From assembly GCF_938028775.1 (NCBI RefSeq), contig NZ_CALIZG010000024.1, forward strand, positions 62,001-126,000: 64,000 nucleotides of DNA, in the 5' to 3' direction. Under the pieces are notes generated by a model. It was not told the DNA's origin. It ran no database searches and saw only the letters and a program-made list of their open reading frames with translations. Shown here one piece after another: positions 1 through 9,100 of the stretch (position 1 is the stretch's first letter; the number at the start of each line of letters is the position of its first letter). Position numbers and translations under genes: made by a program. This stretch comes from Mogibacterium diversum_A. Lineage in GTDB: Bacteria > Bacillota > Clostridia > Peptostreptococcales > Anaerovoracaceae.

Positions 1-865
1 TGGCAACACGTGCAACATTTGCATAAGATTTAGATCTTAGGCTTGCTCTAACAGTCTTATCGTCTATTTCCTTAAGAACACAAGCTATTTCAACACCTTC
101 GATGCTCATGAGTTTCTGTATTATACCATCAGACTCATTCATCAATGTACCAGTTTCAATCAAGTGACCCTGAGTTACGGCGCTCATGATAATCCTACCA
201 CCACTAAAAGCTTCCATTTCAGAGATAACCCTGCCCTCAAGCTGAATTGCACCGAGCGACTTTCTATTATATAAAAGCTGCGCAATTTTATTACCATCAA
301 AGCCCGGAACCTCATATATCTCACTCACGATTTTATGAGTTCTAGCAGTGGTATTTGAGTGCTGAAAGCTTCCTGTATCAGTGCTTATGGCAGCAAAAAT
401 ACACTGTGCGATGCTTAGTGTAACTTCTGCTCCCGTCTCGCTCGCGATCAGATAGATGAGCTCAGCAGTTGCTGCGGAGCTCGGTTCGATGATTCCAAAG
501 TTGAACTCTGTATCATTTTCCGACACCCCATGGTGATCGATTACCGCCTTTTCTCTAGCTCTATCAAAAACGGCCGCTCTTTCTCCTATCCTACTTCTGC
601 TTCCACAATCCACAAGAATAGCAAGGTCATATTCATCAAATACATCATAATCTCTAGTAACCACACCGCTCTCTAGAAAATCCAGATTGCGAGGAGTTAC
701 ATCGTCGGCAAGGACATAAGCCTCTTTACCAAAGCCGCGAAGCACGTGGCATAACGCAGCAGAGGAGCCAAGGCAATCCCCATCCATGTTTACATGAGGA
801 AAAATCAAAACTTTGTCGTAATTATGAAGTTTTAAAGCTATTTCCTTATAAGTATTATTTGTCAT
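1..865 (-). CDS. nrnA: Bifunctional oligoribonuclease/PAP phosphatase NrnA (DHH family), 3' end outside window
   Basis: The gene runs off the left edge, so only the first 288 residues are visible (family members are about 310-330 aa). The N-terminal DHH domain shows HVNMDGDCLGSS (the metal-binding H...DGD motif), VDCGSRSRIG and the name-giving AVIDHHG. NrnA enzymes degrade 2-5 nt RNA oligomers and convert pAp to AMP in the cytoplasm. The ATG at 863-865 lies three bases beyond the rbfA stop codon. That makes it the distal gene of the rimP-infB-rbfA operon, where Firmicutes commonly carry nrnA between rbfA and truB. Family assignment is firm; the split between nanoRNase and pAp activity is known from homologues, not visible here. 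Confidence 0.9.
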   Translation of the reverse strand, partial: MTNNTYKEIALKLHNYDKVLIFPHVNMDGDCLGSSAALCHVLRGFGKEAYVLADDVTPRNLDFLESGVVTRDYDVFDEYDLAILVDCGSRSRIGERAAVFDRAREKAVIDHHGVSENDTEFNFGIIEPSSAATAELIYLIASETGAEVTLSIAQCIFAAISTDTGSFQHSNTTARTHKIVSEIYEVPGFDGNKIAQLLYNRKSLGAIQLEGRVISEMEAFSGGRIIMSAVTQGHLIETGTLMNESDGIIQKLMSIEGVEIACVLKEIDDKTVRASLRSKSYANVARVA

Positions 866-868
866 TAT

Positions 869-1243
869 TTATCTTTCCGGCTTATTTATCTCATCGATAA
901 TCTCATCAATATGTCTACCATATTCCATCGATGAGTCTACCCTAAAATTGAGCTCAGGAGCATGTCTAAGCTTTATGTCATGAGATATTTTAGTTCTGAA
1001 TAGTCCCTTCGCATTATTGAATGCGCTTAGAACCTCTTTGCTAACTTCGTTACTATCTTCTCCGCTCAGCGTGAGAGGTGTGAAGAAGACGGTCGCATAA
1101 CTTCCATCACTCGACACCTCAACAGCTGATATGGTGATTATCCTAGTAGAAAGTCTTGGATCCTTGATGCCATTAAGCAAATATCCTGAGATGCTTTTCT
1201 TAATTTCCTCACCGAGTCTCCCCTGTCTGTAATTCTTTCCCAT
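869..1243 (-). CDS. rbfA: Ribosome-binding factor A
   Basis: A 124-aa protein of usual RbfA length with the single KH-like fold. Recognisable stretches are GRLGEEIKKSISGYL near the N-terminus, DPRLS around residue 28, and the C-terminal LNFRVDSSMEYGRHIDEII. RbfA binds the 30S subunit near the 5' end of 16S rRNA and helps late maturation. It starts one base after the infB stop codon, so it is surely cotranscribed and probably translationally coupled. The small ylxP gene that often sits between infB and rbfA in Bacillus is absent. Confidence 0.95.
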   Translation of the reverse strand: MGKNYRQGRLGEEIKKSISGYLLNGIKDPRLSTRIITISAVEVSSDGSYATVFFTPLTLSGEDSNEVSKEVLSAFNNAKGLFRTKISHDIKLRHAPELNFRVDSSMEYGRHIDEIIDEINKPER

Positions 1244-1244
1244 G

Positions 1245-4037
1245 TTACCTCTCTATTTCCACCATGTGGAAGCACTCGATAATGTCCATAGGCTTGATAT
1301 CATTGTATGCTTCAATTCCGATACCACACTCATAGCCCTGAGCTACTTCCTTAGCATCGTCCTTAAATCTGCGAAGTGAAGAAATCGTACCTTCATGAAT
1401 TACGATACCATCTCTTACGAGACGAACCTGAGCATTTCTCTTAACCTTACCTTCAACGATATATGCACCGCCGATAATTCCGATGTTTGGAACCTTAAAT
1501 GTCTCTCTTATCTCAGCCTTACCTAGAATTTCTTCCTTATACTCAGGATCAAGCATACCCTTCATAGCGTTCTGTACATCATCGATGATGTCATAGATTA
1601 CACGATATGTTCTGATTTCAATCTCAGCATCATCTGCTCTCGCCTGAACTGCGGTCGTTGGCCTTACGTTAAAGCCTATAATGATAGCCCCTGAAGTTTC
1701 AGCAAGCATTACATCTGATTCTGTAACTGTACCAACACCTGAGTGAATTACATTTACTCGCACATCCTCAGTATCTAACTTCTCAAGCGATGAAATAATA
1801 GCACCAACGGAACCTTGTACATCTCCTTTGATGATTAGGTTGAGTTCCTTTGTCTCGCCTTCCTGAATCTGAGAGAAAAGTTTCTCTAGTGTAGTGCTTG
1901 CATTTTTTGCAAGTACATCTTCTCTCATCTTCTCCTGTCTGCTCTCTGCAATCTCTCTAGCAACCTTGTCATCCTTAACAGCATTGAATGAGTCACCTGC
2001 CATAGGAACATCAGAAAGTCCCAGTATTTCAACAGGTGTAGCAGGAAGAGCCTTTCTGATTGTTTCTCCCTTAAAGTTAGTCATCACCCTAATCTTACCT
2101 GATGTTGTACCCGCAACGACACTCTGTCCAGCCTTGAGAGTTCCATTGGTAACAAGTAGTGTAGCGATTGGACCTTTACTCTTGTCGAGTCTTGCTTCAA
2201 TTACAGTTCCCATAGCAAGCCTGTCTGGATTTGCACGAAGCTCGAGAACCTCAGCCTGTAATAGAATCATTTCTAAGAGGTCTGTAATTCCCTCACCTTT
2301 CTTAGCCGATACTGGAACGCTTATTACATCTCCGCCCCAATCCTCAACAAGCACACCATGGTCAGCAAGGTCTTTCTTAACCCTATCAACATTTGCACCT
2401 GGCTTATCTATCTTATTGATGGCAACAATCATAGGAACGTTTGCTGCCTTCGCGTGGCTAATAGATTCTATTGTCTGTGGCTTAACGCTATCATCTGCCG
2501 CAACTACTAGTACAGCGATGTCAGTTACCTGCGCACCACGAGCTCGCATTGTAGTGAATGCTTCGTGCCCTGGCGTATCTAGGAAAACAATCTTCTTGCC
2601 ATTGATCTTAACCTCAGAAGCACCAATATGCTGTGTAATACCTCCAGACTCACCAGCCGTTACATTGGTATTTCTAATAGCATCGAGAAGCGAAGTCTTA
2701 CCGTGATCAACGTGACCCATTACTGTGATGATTGGTGCACGAGGCTTTAACTCGTTTTCCTTGTCCTCTCGTAGGTCAAGACCTTCTTCAACAACTTCTT
2801 CCTTCTCTTCTGTTACTACAACCTGCATCCCGAGATCTTCTCCGAGCATCTCAACGGTGTCTTTATCGAGAGTCTGGTTTACAGTAGCCATTATTCCAAG
2901 CTTCATGAGCGACATGATTATCTTGCTGACAGAAATCTCCGCCTGTTCAGCTAGACCAGCAACAGTAATCGGAACAGTCACAGCCACTGCACCTTCTGGA
3001 AGTAGTTCTTCGATTTCGATTTCAGGCTCAGTAACTTTTGGAGCCTTCTTCTTTCTGTGTTTAACCTGCTTCTCAAGGTTTCTCTCATCAAAGAAGCGCG
3101 ACTTGCTGTTTTTTCCTTCACTGCGCTTTTCATGCTTGAACTTATCGCGATCTTTATCCTTATCCTTGTCAAAAAATTTCTTGCTCTTGCCCTTAGTCTG
3201 TGGCTTATCTGCCATAGGTGCATCTGCAGCAGCTGAACTCTGAGGTCTTGATGAACTTCTGCTCTGCTTTGAGTCAGAATTTCTGCTCTGTCCATCTTTC
3301 TTATCGTTCTTTCTGCCGCCACGCTCATCCTTCTTACTGTCCTTACGTCCGTCTTTGTCGGAAGACTTCTTGCGAGCAGGCTTTGGCTCTTCCTTAGGCG
3401 CTGATGATGCATCGAAAATCTTCTTGAAGCGCATTGGCTTGTTAGGAGCATTTTCATATGACTCCTCTTGTTTCTCTAGCTTTTTCTCTGGTTCTTTAGC
3501 TGATTCCTCACCTTTATTAGGCTTTCCTTCAGCCTTTTCAGCATCTTCATTTAACGCTACTGCCTTTTCTTTATTCGCTACCTTTGATTCTTTAACTTCA
3601 TCGGATGGCTTTTCCTTAACAGCAGTTTTCTTTTTAGTAGTCTTAGGCTTGGCTTCTGCATTTTCCGCTTTCACCTCAGCTTTTACCTCTTTATCTACTG
3701 CCACCTTCACTTCTGATTTTGCTTTCACTTCATCAACTTCACCATCTGTAGATTCTGCCTTGCGTGGCATTGGCTTTCCTACTGGTGCCTTAGGTTTATG
3801 CGCAAAATCCTTGCTAATTATTGGAACGGCCTTAATTTTAGGCTTGTTGCTATTCTTATCGGATTTTGAATCCAGTCCCTTCAGTTTGCTAATTGTGTCA
3901 TTCAATCTATCAGCGTCCTTCTGAGCGAGATTTGTGCGCTCCGACTTTACCTCGATGCCCATCGTATCAGCTGCTTTCTTAATATCCTGATATGACACAC
4001 CGAGCTCTGTCATCAGCTCATTTACCTTTTTCGTCAT
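1245..4037 (-). CDS. infB: Translation initiation factor IF-2
   Basis: A 930-aa GTPase that places initiator tRNA on the 30S subunit. The first ~330 residues are a low-complexity Lys/Glu/Asp-rich extension including DKDKDKDRDKFKHEKR, longer than in Bacillus and probably disordered. An IF2_N module follows (around residues 350-400). The G domain has GHVDHGKT near residue 440, DTPGH near 487 and NKID near 541, and then come the beta-barrel and C-terminal fMet-tRNA-binding domains. The start ATG (4035-4037) has AAGGAGG 7 nt upstream. Only three bases separate it from rnpM. Long open frames on the opposite strand through the Lys-rich part are compositional shadows. Confidence 0.97.
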   Translation of the reverse strand: MTKKVNELMTELGVSYQDIKKAADTMGIEVKSERTNLAQKDADRLNDTISKLKGLDSKSDKNSNKPKIKAVPIISKDFAHKPKAPVGKPMPRKAESTDGEVDEVKAKSEVKVAVDKEVKAEVKAENAEAKPKTTKKKTAVKEKPSDEVKESKVANKEKAVALNEDAEKAEGKPNKGEESAKEPEKKLEKQEESYENAPNKPMRFKKIFDASSAPKEEPKPARKKSSDKDGRKDSKKDERGGRKNDKKDGQSRNSDSKQSRSSSRPQSSAAADAPMADKPQTKGKSKKFFDKDKDKDRDKFKHEKRSEGKNSKSRFFDERNLEKQVKHRKKKAPKVTEPEIEIEELLPEGAVAVTVPITVAGLAEQAEISVSKIIMSLMKLGIMATVNQTLDKDTVEMLGEDLGMQVVVTEEKEEVVEEGLDLREDKENELKPRAPIITVMGHVDHGKTSLLDAIRNTNVTAGESGGITQHIGASEVKINGKKIVFLDTPGHEAFTTMRARGAQVTDIAVLVVAADDSVKPQTIESISHAKAANVPMIVAINKIDKPGANVDRVKKDLADHGVLVEDWGGDVISVPVSAKKGEGITDLLEMILLQAEVLELRANPDRLAMGTVIEARLDKSKGPIATLLVTNGTLKAGQSVVAGTTSGKIRVMTNFKGETIRKALPATPVEILGLSDVPMAGDSFNAVKDDKVAREIAESRQEKMREDVLAKNASTTLEKLFSQIQEGETKELNLIIKGDVQGSVGAIISSLEKLDTEDVRVNVIHSGVGTVTESDVMLAETSGAIIIGFNVRPTTAVQARADDAEIEIRTYRVIYDIIDDVQNAMKGMLDPEYKEEILGKAEIRETFKVPNIGIIGGAYIVEGKVKRNAQVRLVRDGIVIHEGTISSLRRFKDDAKEVAQGYECGIGIEAYNDIKPMDIIECFHMVEIER

Positions 4038-4040
4038 CCG

Positions 4041-4319
4041 CTACCTCCTTGTTTTCTCTAGCATTTTTTCGAGAAGCTCGCTGAGGCTCTTATCATCAAT
4101 CGCCTTCTTGTAAGCCCTGTTAAATGCTCTATTCTTACGGGCAGACTCTATGCATGACTCCCTTTTACATAGGTAAACGCCTCTGCCTTCGTCATTTCCC
4201 GTTATATCTTCATAGATTTCCACACCACGGCATGTAAACCTAAACATTTCTCTTTTTGGATGTGAACTCCTGCATCCAATGCATCTACGCATTGGCTCTC
4301 TGTTTTCATTTAGAGCCAT
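4041..4319 (-). CDS. rnpM: RNase P modulator RnpM (YlxR family)
   Basis: A 92-aa basic protein with the DUF448/YlxR signature RRCIGCRSSHPKREMFRF near the N-terminus and GRGVYLCKRESCIESA in the middle. In Bacillus subtilis YlxR binds the RNase P RNA and modulates its activity (RnpM). It lies two bases after nusA and three before infB. The ribosomal L7Ae-like gene ylxQ, which normally follows it in Bacillus, is missing here. Function is taken from the family; the sequence itself shows the conserved RRC-GC motif. Confidence 0.9.
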   Translation of the reverse strand: MALNENREPMRRCIGCRSSHPKREMFRFTCRGVEIYEDITGNDEGRGVYLCKRESCIESARKNRAFNRAYKKAIDDKSLSELLEKMLEKTRR

Positions 4320-4321
4320 AC

Positions 4322-5503
4322 TTATGCTTCCGCATCTACATCATTTTCTACTTCAGCAGCTTCTGGATCAAGCGGAGCATCTGCAGGCACATCATCATCG
4401 ATAAGCATGTCTACCGCCTGTCCATCCTGGTCTTCGTATTCATCAAAATCAAAGCCGCTGTCCTCAAGCTGTGACTTGCTCTTGATATCGATTTTCCAGC
4501 CACTAACCCTAGCAGCGAGCCTAACATTCTGTCCCTCCCTGCCTATTGCAAGAGATAACTGCTGCTCTGGAACCACAGCCGTTGCCATCTTTTCCTTTTC
4601 ACTCACATAGTTGATATATACGCCTTCAACCTCAGCTGGTTTCAGTACATTGCTAATTAGCACAGCTGGGTCCTCGTCCCATACGATGATATCGATTTTT
4701 TCACCGAATAGCTCATCAACGATATTCTGAACTCTCGTACCTCTGTTACCAACACATGCACCGACTGGGTCCACGTTTTCGTCGTGTGAATATACAGCAA
4801 TCTTGGTTCTTGATCCTGCCTCACGGGCTATGCCCTTAATCTCAACTGTTCCATCAGAAATTTCAGGAACCTCTAATTCGAATAATCTTCTTACGAGGCC
4901 TGGATGCGATCTCGACAGGAATATCTGAGGACCTTTTGTAGCCTTCTTCACGTCGATTACATAAACCTTTATTCTATCACCTACGTTAAAAGACTCCGTT
5001 TTAACCTGCTCCGACAGTGGGAGTATACCCTCAGAGTTACCAACCGACAAGAACATCGTTCCGTTGTTAATTCTCTCAATCTTAGCAGTGACAATTTCAC
5101 CCTGTTTGTTAACGAATTCATCATAAGAATTGCGTCTCTCCGCCTCCCTGATTCTCTGCACAACAACCTGCTTTGCAGTCTGAGCAGCGATACGGCCGAA
5201 ATCTTTTGGATCAACCTGATATTCGATGACATCACCAACTTCATATCTTTCATCATATGATCTAGCCTCTTCAAGCGATACTTCCATCATGTCATCTTCA
5301 ACTTCTGATACAACTTCCTTGCTCATTAGAACGAGCACCTCACCATCCTCACGATCTACCAAAACTCTCACGTTTGGATAGTTTCCGTAGTTCTTCTTGT
5401 AAGCAAGCTCCACTGCATCTTCAATCGCAGTGATAATGTCTTCTTTTGAAATGTTTTTCTCACGCTCTAGTTCAGTGAGAGCATCCAGAAAATCTTTGTT
5501 CAT
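4322..5503 (-). CDS. nusA: Transcription termination/antitermination factor NusA
   Basis: A 393-aa NusA. Domain order: an RNA-polymerase-binding N-terminal domain (MNKDFLDALTELEREKNIS through about residue 125, with AAQTAKQVVVQRIREAER), an S1 domain (about 130-200), KH1 and KH2 (about 200-345, with VGACVGNRGTRVQNIV and LAIGREGQNVRLAAR), and a short acidic tail. It modulates pausing, intrinsic termination and rRNA antitermination. The tail (VDMLIDDDVPAD and onward) is a Firmicute-like acidic extension rather than the two C-terminal repeats of E. coli. It sits directly between rimP and rnpM. Confidence 0.96.
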   Translation of the reverse strand: MNKDFLDALTELEREKNISKEDIITAIEDAVELAYKKNYGNYPNVRVLVDREDGEVLVLMSKEVVSEVEDDMMEVSLEEARSYDERYEVGDVIEYQVDPKDFGRIAAQTAKQVVVQRIREAERRNSYDEFVNKQGEIVTAKIERINNGTMFLSVGNSEGILPLSEQVKTESFNVGDRIKVYVIDVKKATKGPQIFLSRSHPGLVRRLFELEVPEISDGTVEIKGIAREAGSRTKIAVYSHDENVDPVGACVGNRGTRVQNIVDELFGEKIDIIVWDEDPAVLISNVLKPAEVEGVYINYVSEKEKMATAVVPEQQLSLAIGREGQNVRLAARVSGWKIDIKSKSQLEDSGFDFDEYEDQDGQAVDMLIDDDVPADAPLDPEAAEVENDVDAEA

Positions 5504-5512
5504 TGAATCCTC

Positions 5513-5989
5513 CTAAAAAATTACTGCTAAATTAATCTTAGAAATTTGATCTGACGGAATAGCGACCTTACGTTCATCTATATCTATCGTAACTTCGCCT
5601 GCAGATTTGCCAATCAAAGTGCCCGTGAATTCCTTCCTACCATCGATTGACTTATACAGCTTCACCTCAACCTCTCTGCCTCTAAATCGATCAAAATCAG
5701 AAGGTTTAATCAACTCTCTATCAAGTCCCGGTGAGGAAACTTCGAGAGTGTAGCTTCTCTCGATAAAATCTTCTTCATCTAGCTTATCACTCAAAAAACG
5801 AGTAACGTCTTCGCACTCATTGATGTCTACGTACTCTGTATCACAGTCAATCGGCTTATCAAGGTAAACTCGAAGCTTCCAGTCCTTACCTTCCTTCTTA
5901 TATTCAATATTGTATATCTCAAGCTGTTTTCCTGTAAGATACTCATTTAGCAAGTCTGCAATCCTTGCAGTAACATCTTGTTTAGCCAT
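5513..5989 (-). CDS. rimP: Ribosome maturation factor RimP
   Basis: I place the start at the ATG at 5987-5989 (MAKQDVTARIADLL), giving 158 aa, because it has GGGAGG 5 nt upstream. A longer open frame continues to 6094 but runs through the promoter and leader hairpin. The YLEVSSPGLDREL-type motif (YTLEVSSPGLDRELIK) marks the N-terminal RimP domain, and the last ~70 residues form the SH3-like C-terminal domain. RimP is needed for 30S maturation. It is the first gene of the rimP-nusA-rnpM-infB-rbfA-nrnA operon. Confidence 0.93.
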   Translation of the reverse strand: MAKQDVTARIADLLNEYLTGKQLEIYNIEYKKEGKDWKLRVYLDKPIDCDTEYVDINECEDVTRFLSDKLDEEDFIERSYTLEVSSPGLDRELIKPSDFDRFRGREVEVKLYKSIDGRKEFTGTLIGKSAGEVTIDIDERKVAIPSDQISKINLAVIF

Positions 5990-6020
5990 AATTCCTCCCG
6001 GAAAAGTCATAACATAAGTG

Positions 6021-6044
6021 AAAGAGTGGGTTGCCCCACTCTTT
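6021..6044 (-). promoter_or_regulatory. Perfect 10-bp leader hairpin upstream of rimP
   Basis: AAAGAGTGGG and CCCACTCTTT form a perfect 10-bp stem with a 4-nt loop, between polC and rimP. There is no T-run after it in the minus direction, so it is not a classical terminator for polC. Given the promoter at 6066-6094 it would lie in the first 40 nt of the roughly 70-nt rimP leader. It could be an RNA-stability or regulatory element, or a weak polC 3' hairpin. Confidence 0.55.
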
Positions 6045-6065
6045 CGCTCTTTAACGTTCGCATAC

Positions 6066-6094
6066 ATAATATCATAAAATATTGCAAATTGCAA
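6066..6094 (-). promoter_or_regulatory. Sigma-A promoter of the rimP-nusA-infB operon
   Basis: Minus-strand TTGCAA (6089-6094) and TATTAT (6066-6071) are separated by exactly 17 bp. Predicted transcription start is near 6059. This argues against the longer rimP reading frame, whose first codons would overlap the promoter. Confidence 0.75.
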
Positions 6095-6100
6095 ACTTTT

Positions 6101-9100
6101 CTACATATCAAAAATGGATACCTGTGCGCTATCCGGTAGTTCATCAAACACTCCGCATGCTTTGAGATCTTCGATATTGGTGCTTGAAAGTTTAGTCTTT
6201 CTCTGTACCTCATCTATGGATAAAAATGGACCTTCCTTGTATGCCTCAGCGAGTGAAATCGCAGCACTTCTTCCTACTCCAGAAACTGCCATAAATGGTA
6301 TCTTAATCTTATCATCTACAACATTGAACATGCATGGATCAGATACACCTAGCTCTGGAAGAGAGAACTCACAGCCTCGAGATAGAAGTTCGTATATGAC
6401 TTCATACACTACCTTGAGCTCTTTCTTTTTTGCGGCGCTGGTATCATCGTCTTCAGAGTTTAGTGAGCTTAACGCAGCTTTTGCCGCCTCTACACCTCCT
6501 CTAGCTACATTTACATCGAAGTTATCTATCTTGGTTGAAAGCCATGCGCAGTAAAAAGCACTTGGATAGTAAACCTTAAACCACGCCATTCTGAGTGCCA
6601 TCATTACATATGCTGCAGCATGGGCTCTAGGGAATAGGTATTTGAGTGTCCTACAGGACTCAACGTACCAATCCGGCACACCATGCTCTTTCATGATATC
6701 GAGTTCCTCTGGCTTGAGCTCTTTGTTCTTACGCACAGCCTCCATGATTTTAAAAGCGTTACTCTTATCTACACCTTTGATCATCAGATAGTTCATGATG
6801 TCATCTCGACAAGATATAAGCTCGTCAATAGTTGCAACACCATTTTTTATTAGGTCCTCAGCATTATTGGTCCATACATCAGTACCATGCGAAAAGCCGG
6901 AAATCTTAATCAGAGCTGAAATTGTCTTTGGCTTTATTGCATCGAGCATCCCTCTGGTAAAGTTTGTACCAAACTCAGGTATACCATACGTGCCATGCTT
7001 GAATTCATAATCATCTGGATTGACAATATTTAATGCATCAATGGATGTAAATATGCTTAGCGTCTTCTTGTCAGCAATATCTATTCCAAGCGGATCAACA
7101 CCGGTCATATCTTGCAGATGCCTAATCATCTGCGGCACATCATGTCCGAGTATATCGAGCTTGAGTAGGTTCTTATCAATCTTGTGATAGTCAAAATGAG
7201 TTGTTATAAACTCAGCATCTCTGTTATTTGCAGGTTTCTGAACCGGGCAGAATTCGAATATCTCTCTATCGGCAGGAACTACGATGATACCACCAGGATG
7301 CTGACCAGTGGTCCTCTTCGTCCCAGTACAGCCATTTGCAAGTACAAGTTCTTCTGAATTAGAGAAGCTCTTTCCAGTGTTTTCCTCGTATTTCTTCACA
7401 TACCCAAAAGCTGTCTTCTCGGCGATTGTGGCAACTGTTCCAGCTTTAAAGATGTTCTCCTCACCGAATATTTCACCGACAAATTTATGGGCGACAGGCT
7501 GATATTCACCGGCAAAGTTGAGATCGATATCCGGCTCCTTATCACCATTAAATCCAAGAAATGTTGCAAACGGAATGTTCAGACCATTCTTGTTCATATT
7601 AGTTCCGCATTTTTCACATACTCTATCAGGCATATCAAAGCCGGTATCATACTTGTCCAGATGATCTGTAAACTTTAAATCATGGCACTTCGGACATATA
7701 TAATGTGGCTCAAGCGGATTTACTTCAGTAATTCCTGCCATTGTAGCTGCAAATGAAGAACCTACCGAACCTCGACTACCTACAAGGTAACCGTCCTTGT
7801 TTGACTTTTCAACGAGAAGCTGCGCTGCAACATACATAACAGCGTACCCATTGCTTATGATAGAATTGAGCTCTGTATCGAGCCTATCCAGAACTTCCTT
7901 AGGGAGTGGATCTCCGTATATGCTCTTAGCCCTCGCATAGCACGATTCTCTTAGAGTCTCATCTGCTCCTTCGATGCTAGGTGGGCACTTCTCATCTGGC
8001 ACTGGCTGAAACTCTTCGGTCATGGATGCTATAAGGTTAGTATTATCTATGACTATCTCCTTAGCCCTATCACCTAGATATTCGAATTCCTTGAGCATCT
8101 CGGCGGTAGTTCTAAGGTAGAGGGAGTTTGAGTTCGTATCATTGAATCCGACCATCGACATGACGATATTACGGTAAATAGCAGATTCTTTATCTGGATA
8201 GTGTGAATCTGTAGTTGCAACGACAGGCTTTCTTAACCTATCTCCTAGCTCAACGATCTTCATATTCATATCGATGAGGTCCTGCTTGCTCGTCACATGA
8301 GGATATCTATCGCTATTTATTAAAAAGTGATTGTTTCCAAGTGGCTGAATCTCTAAATAATCATAATATGATGCAACCTTGAGCAGCTCCTCATCTGAAG
8401 CACCTTTTAACACCGCTTGAAAGACTTCGCCAGCCTCGCATGCACTTCCAATAATAAGTCCTTCCCTATACTTATCTAAAACCTTTCTTGGAAGCTGCGG
8501 TCTTCTATAGAAATAGTCGATATGCGTATATGAAACTATCTTGTAAAGGTTCTTAAGTCCAGTAAGATTCTTGGCGATTAGGATTATATGATATGTATTT
8601 CGCTTTTTACTCAGATTAATATTGCCGCTCTCATCATACGCGTCATCATCTGGATAGAGATACCCTTCCATACCGTATAGAATCTTAATATTTTTTCCTT
8701 TTTTTGCAAGCTTCTTTGCTGTATTAGCAGCATCAGGAAATGACTGTACAACACCATGGTCAGTAATTGCTATAGCAGGCTGCCCCCATTCAGCAGCTTG
8801 CTTTACCATTTCTTCTACATCATTAAACCCATCGTTTTCACTCATTCTCGTGTGGGCATGTAGCTCTACTCGCTTTTGCCCATCATACGTTTCTTTCCTA
8901 GTGCTCTTTACAGATTTATTGATGCTATTAGCAATCATGACGTTCTCATGAATATACTCGTCATATCTAATATCACCCTGAGCGATTATCTCGTCGCCAT
9001 TTGATACTAATTCATTAACTGCATCAAATTCTTGCTTACTCTTTATAAATGCCTTTACAGCAACAGCCTTCGGTCCTCTGCTGATCCTAAGCGTCATAAC

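Noticed and set aside
3100..3200. Repetitive Lys/Asp codons as a tandem repeat or CRISPR-like array
   Set aside because: Short imperfect codon repeats within the IF-2 coding sequence, with no spacers.
2978..3457. A second minus-strand frame of 159 codons inside infB
   Set aside because: Out-of-frame shadow of the low-complexity IF-2 N-terminus, with no recognisable protein.
1894..3924. Long plus-strand open frames (up to 270 codons) opposite infB
   Set aside because: They are antisense to a clear IF-2 gene and consist of Ser/Leu-rich translation of Lys/Glu-rich codons, with no SD or family motif.
5990..6094. N-terminal extension of RimP to 193 aa
   Set aside because: It would overlap the promoter and the leader hairpin, while the ATG at 5987-5989 has an excellent SD and matches RimP length.
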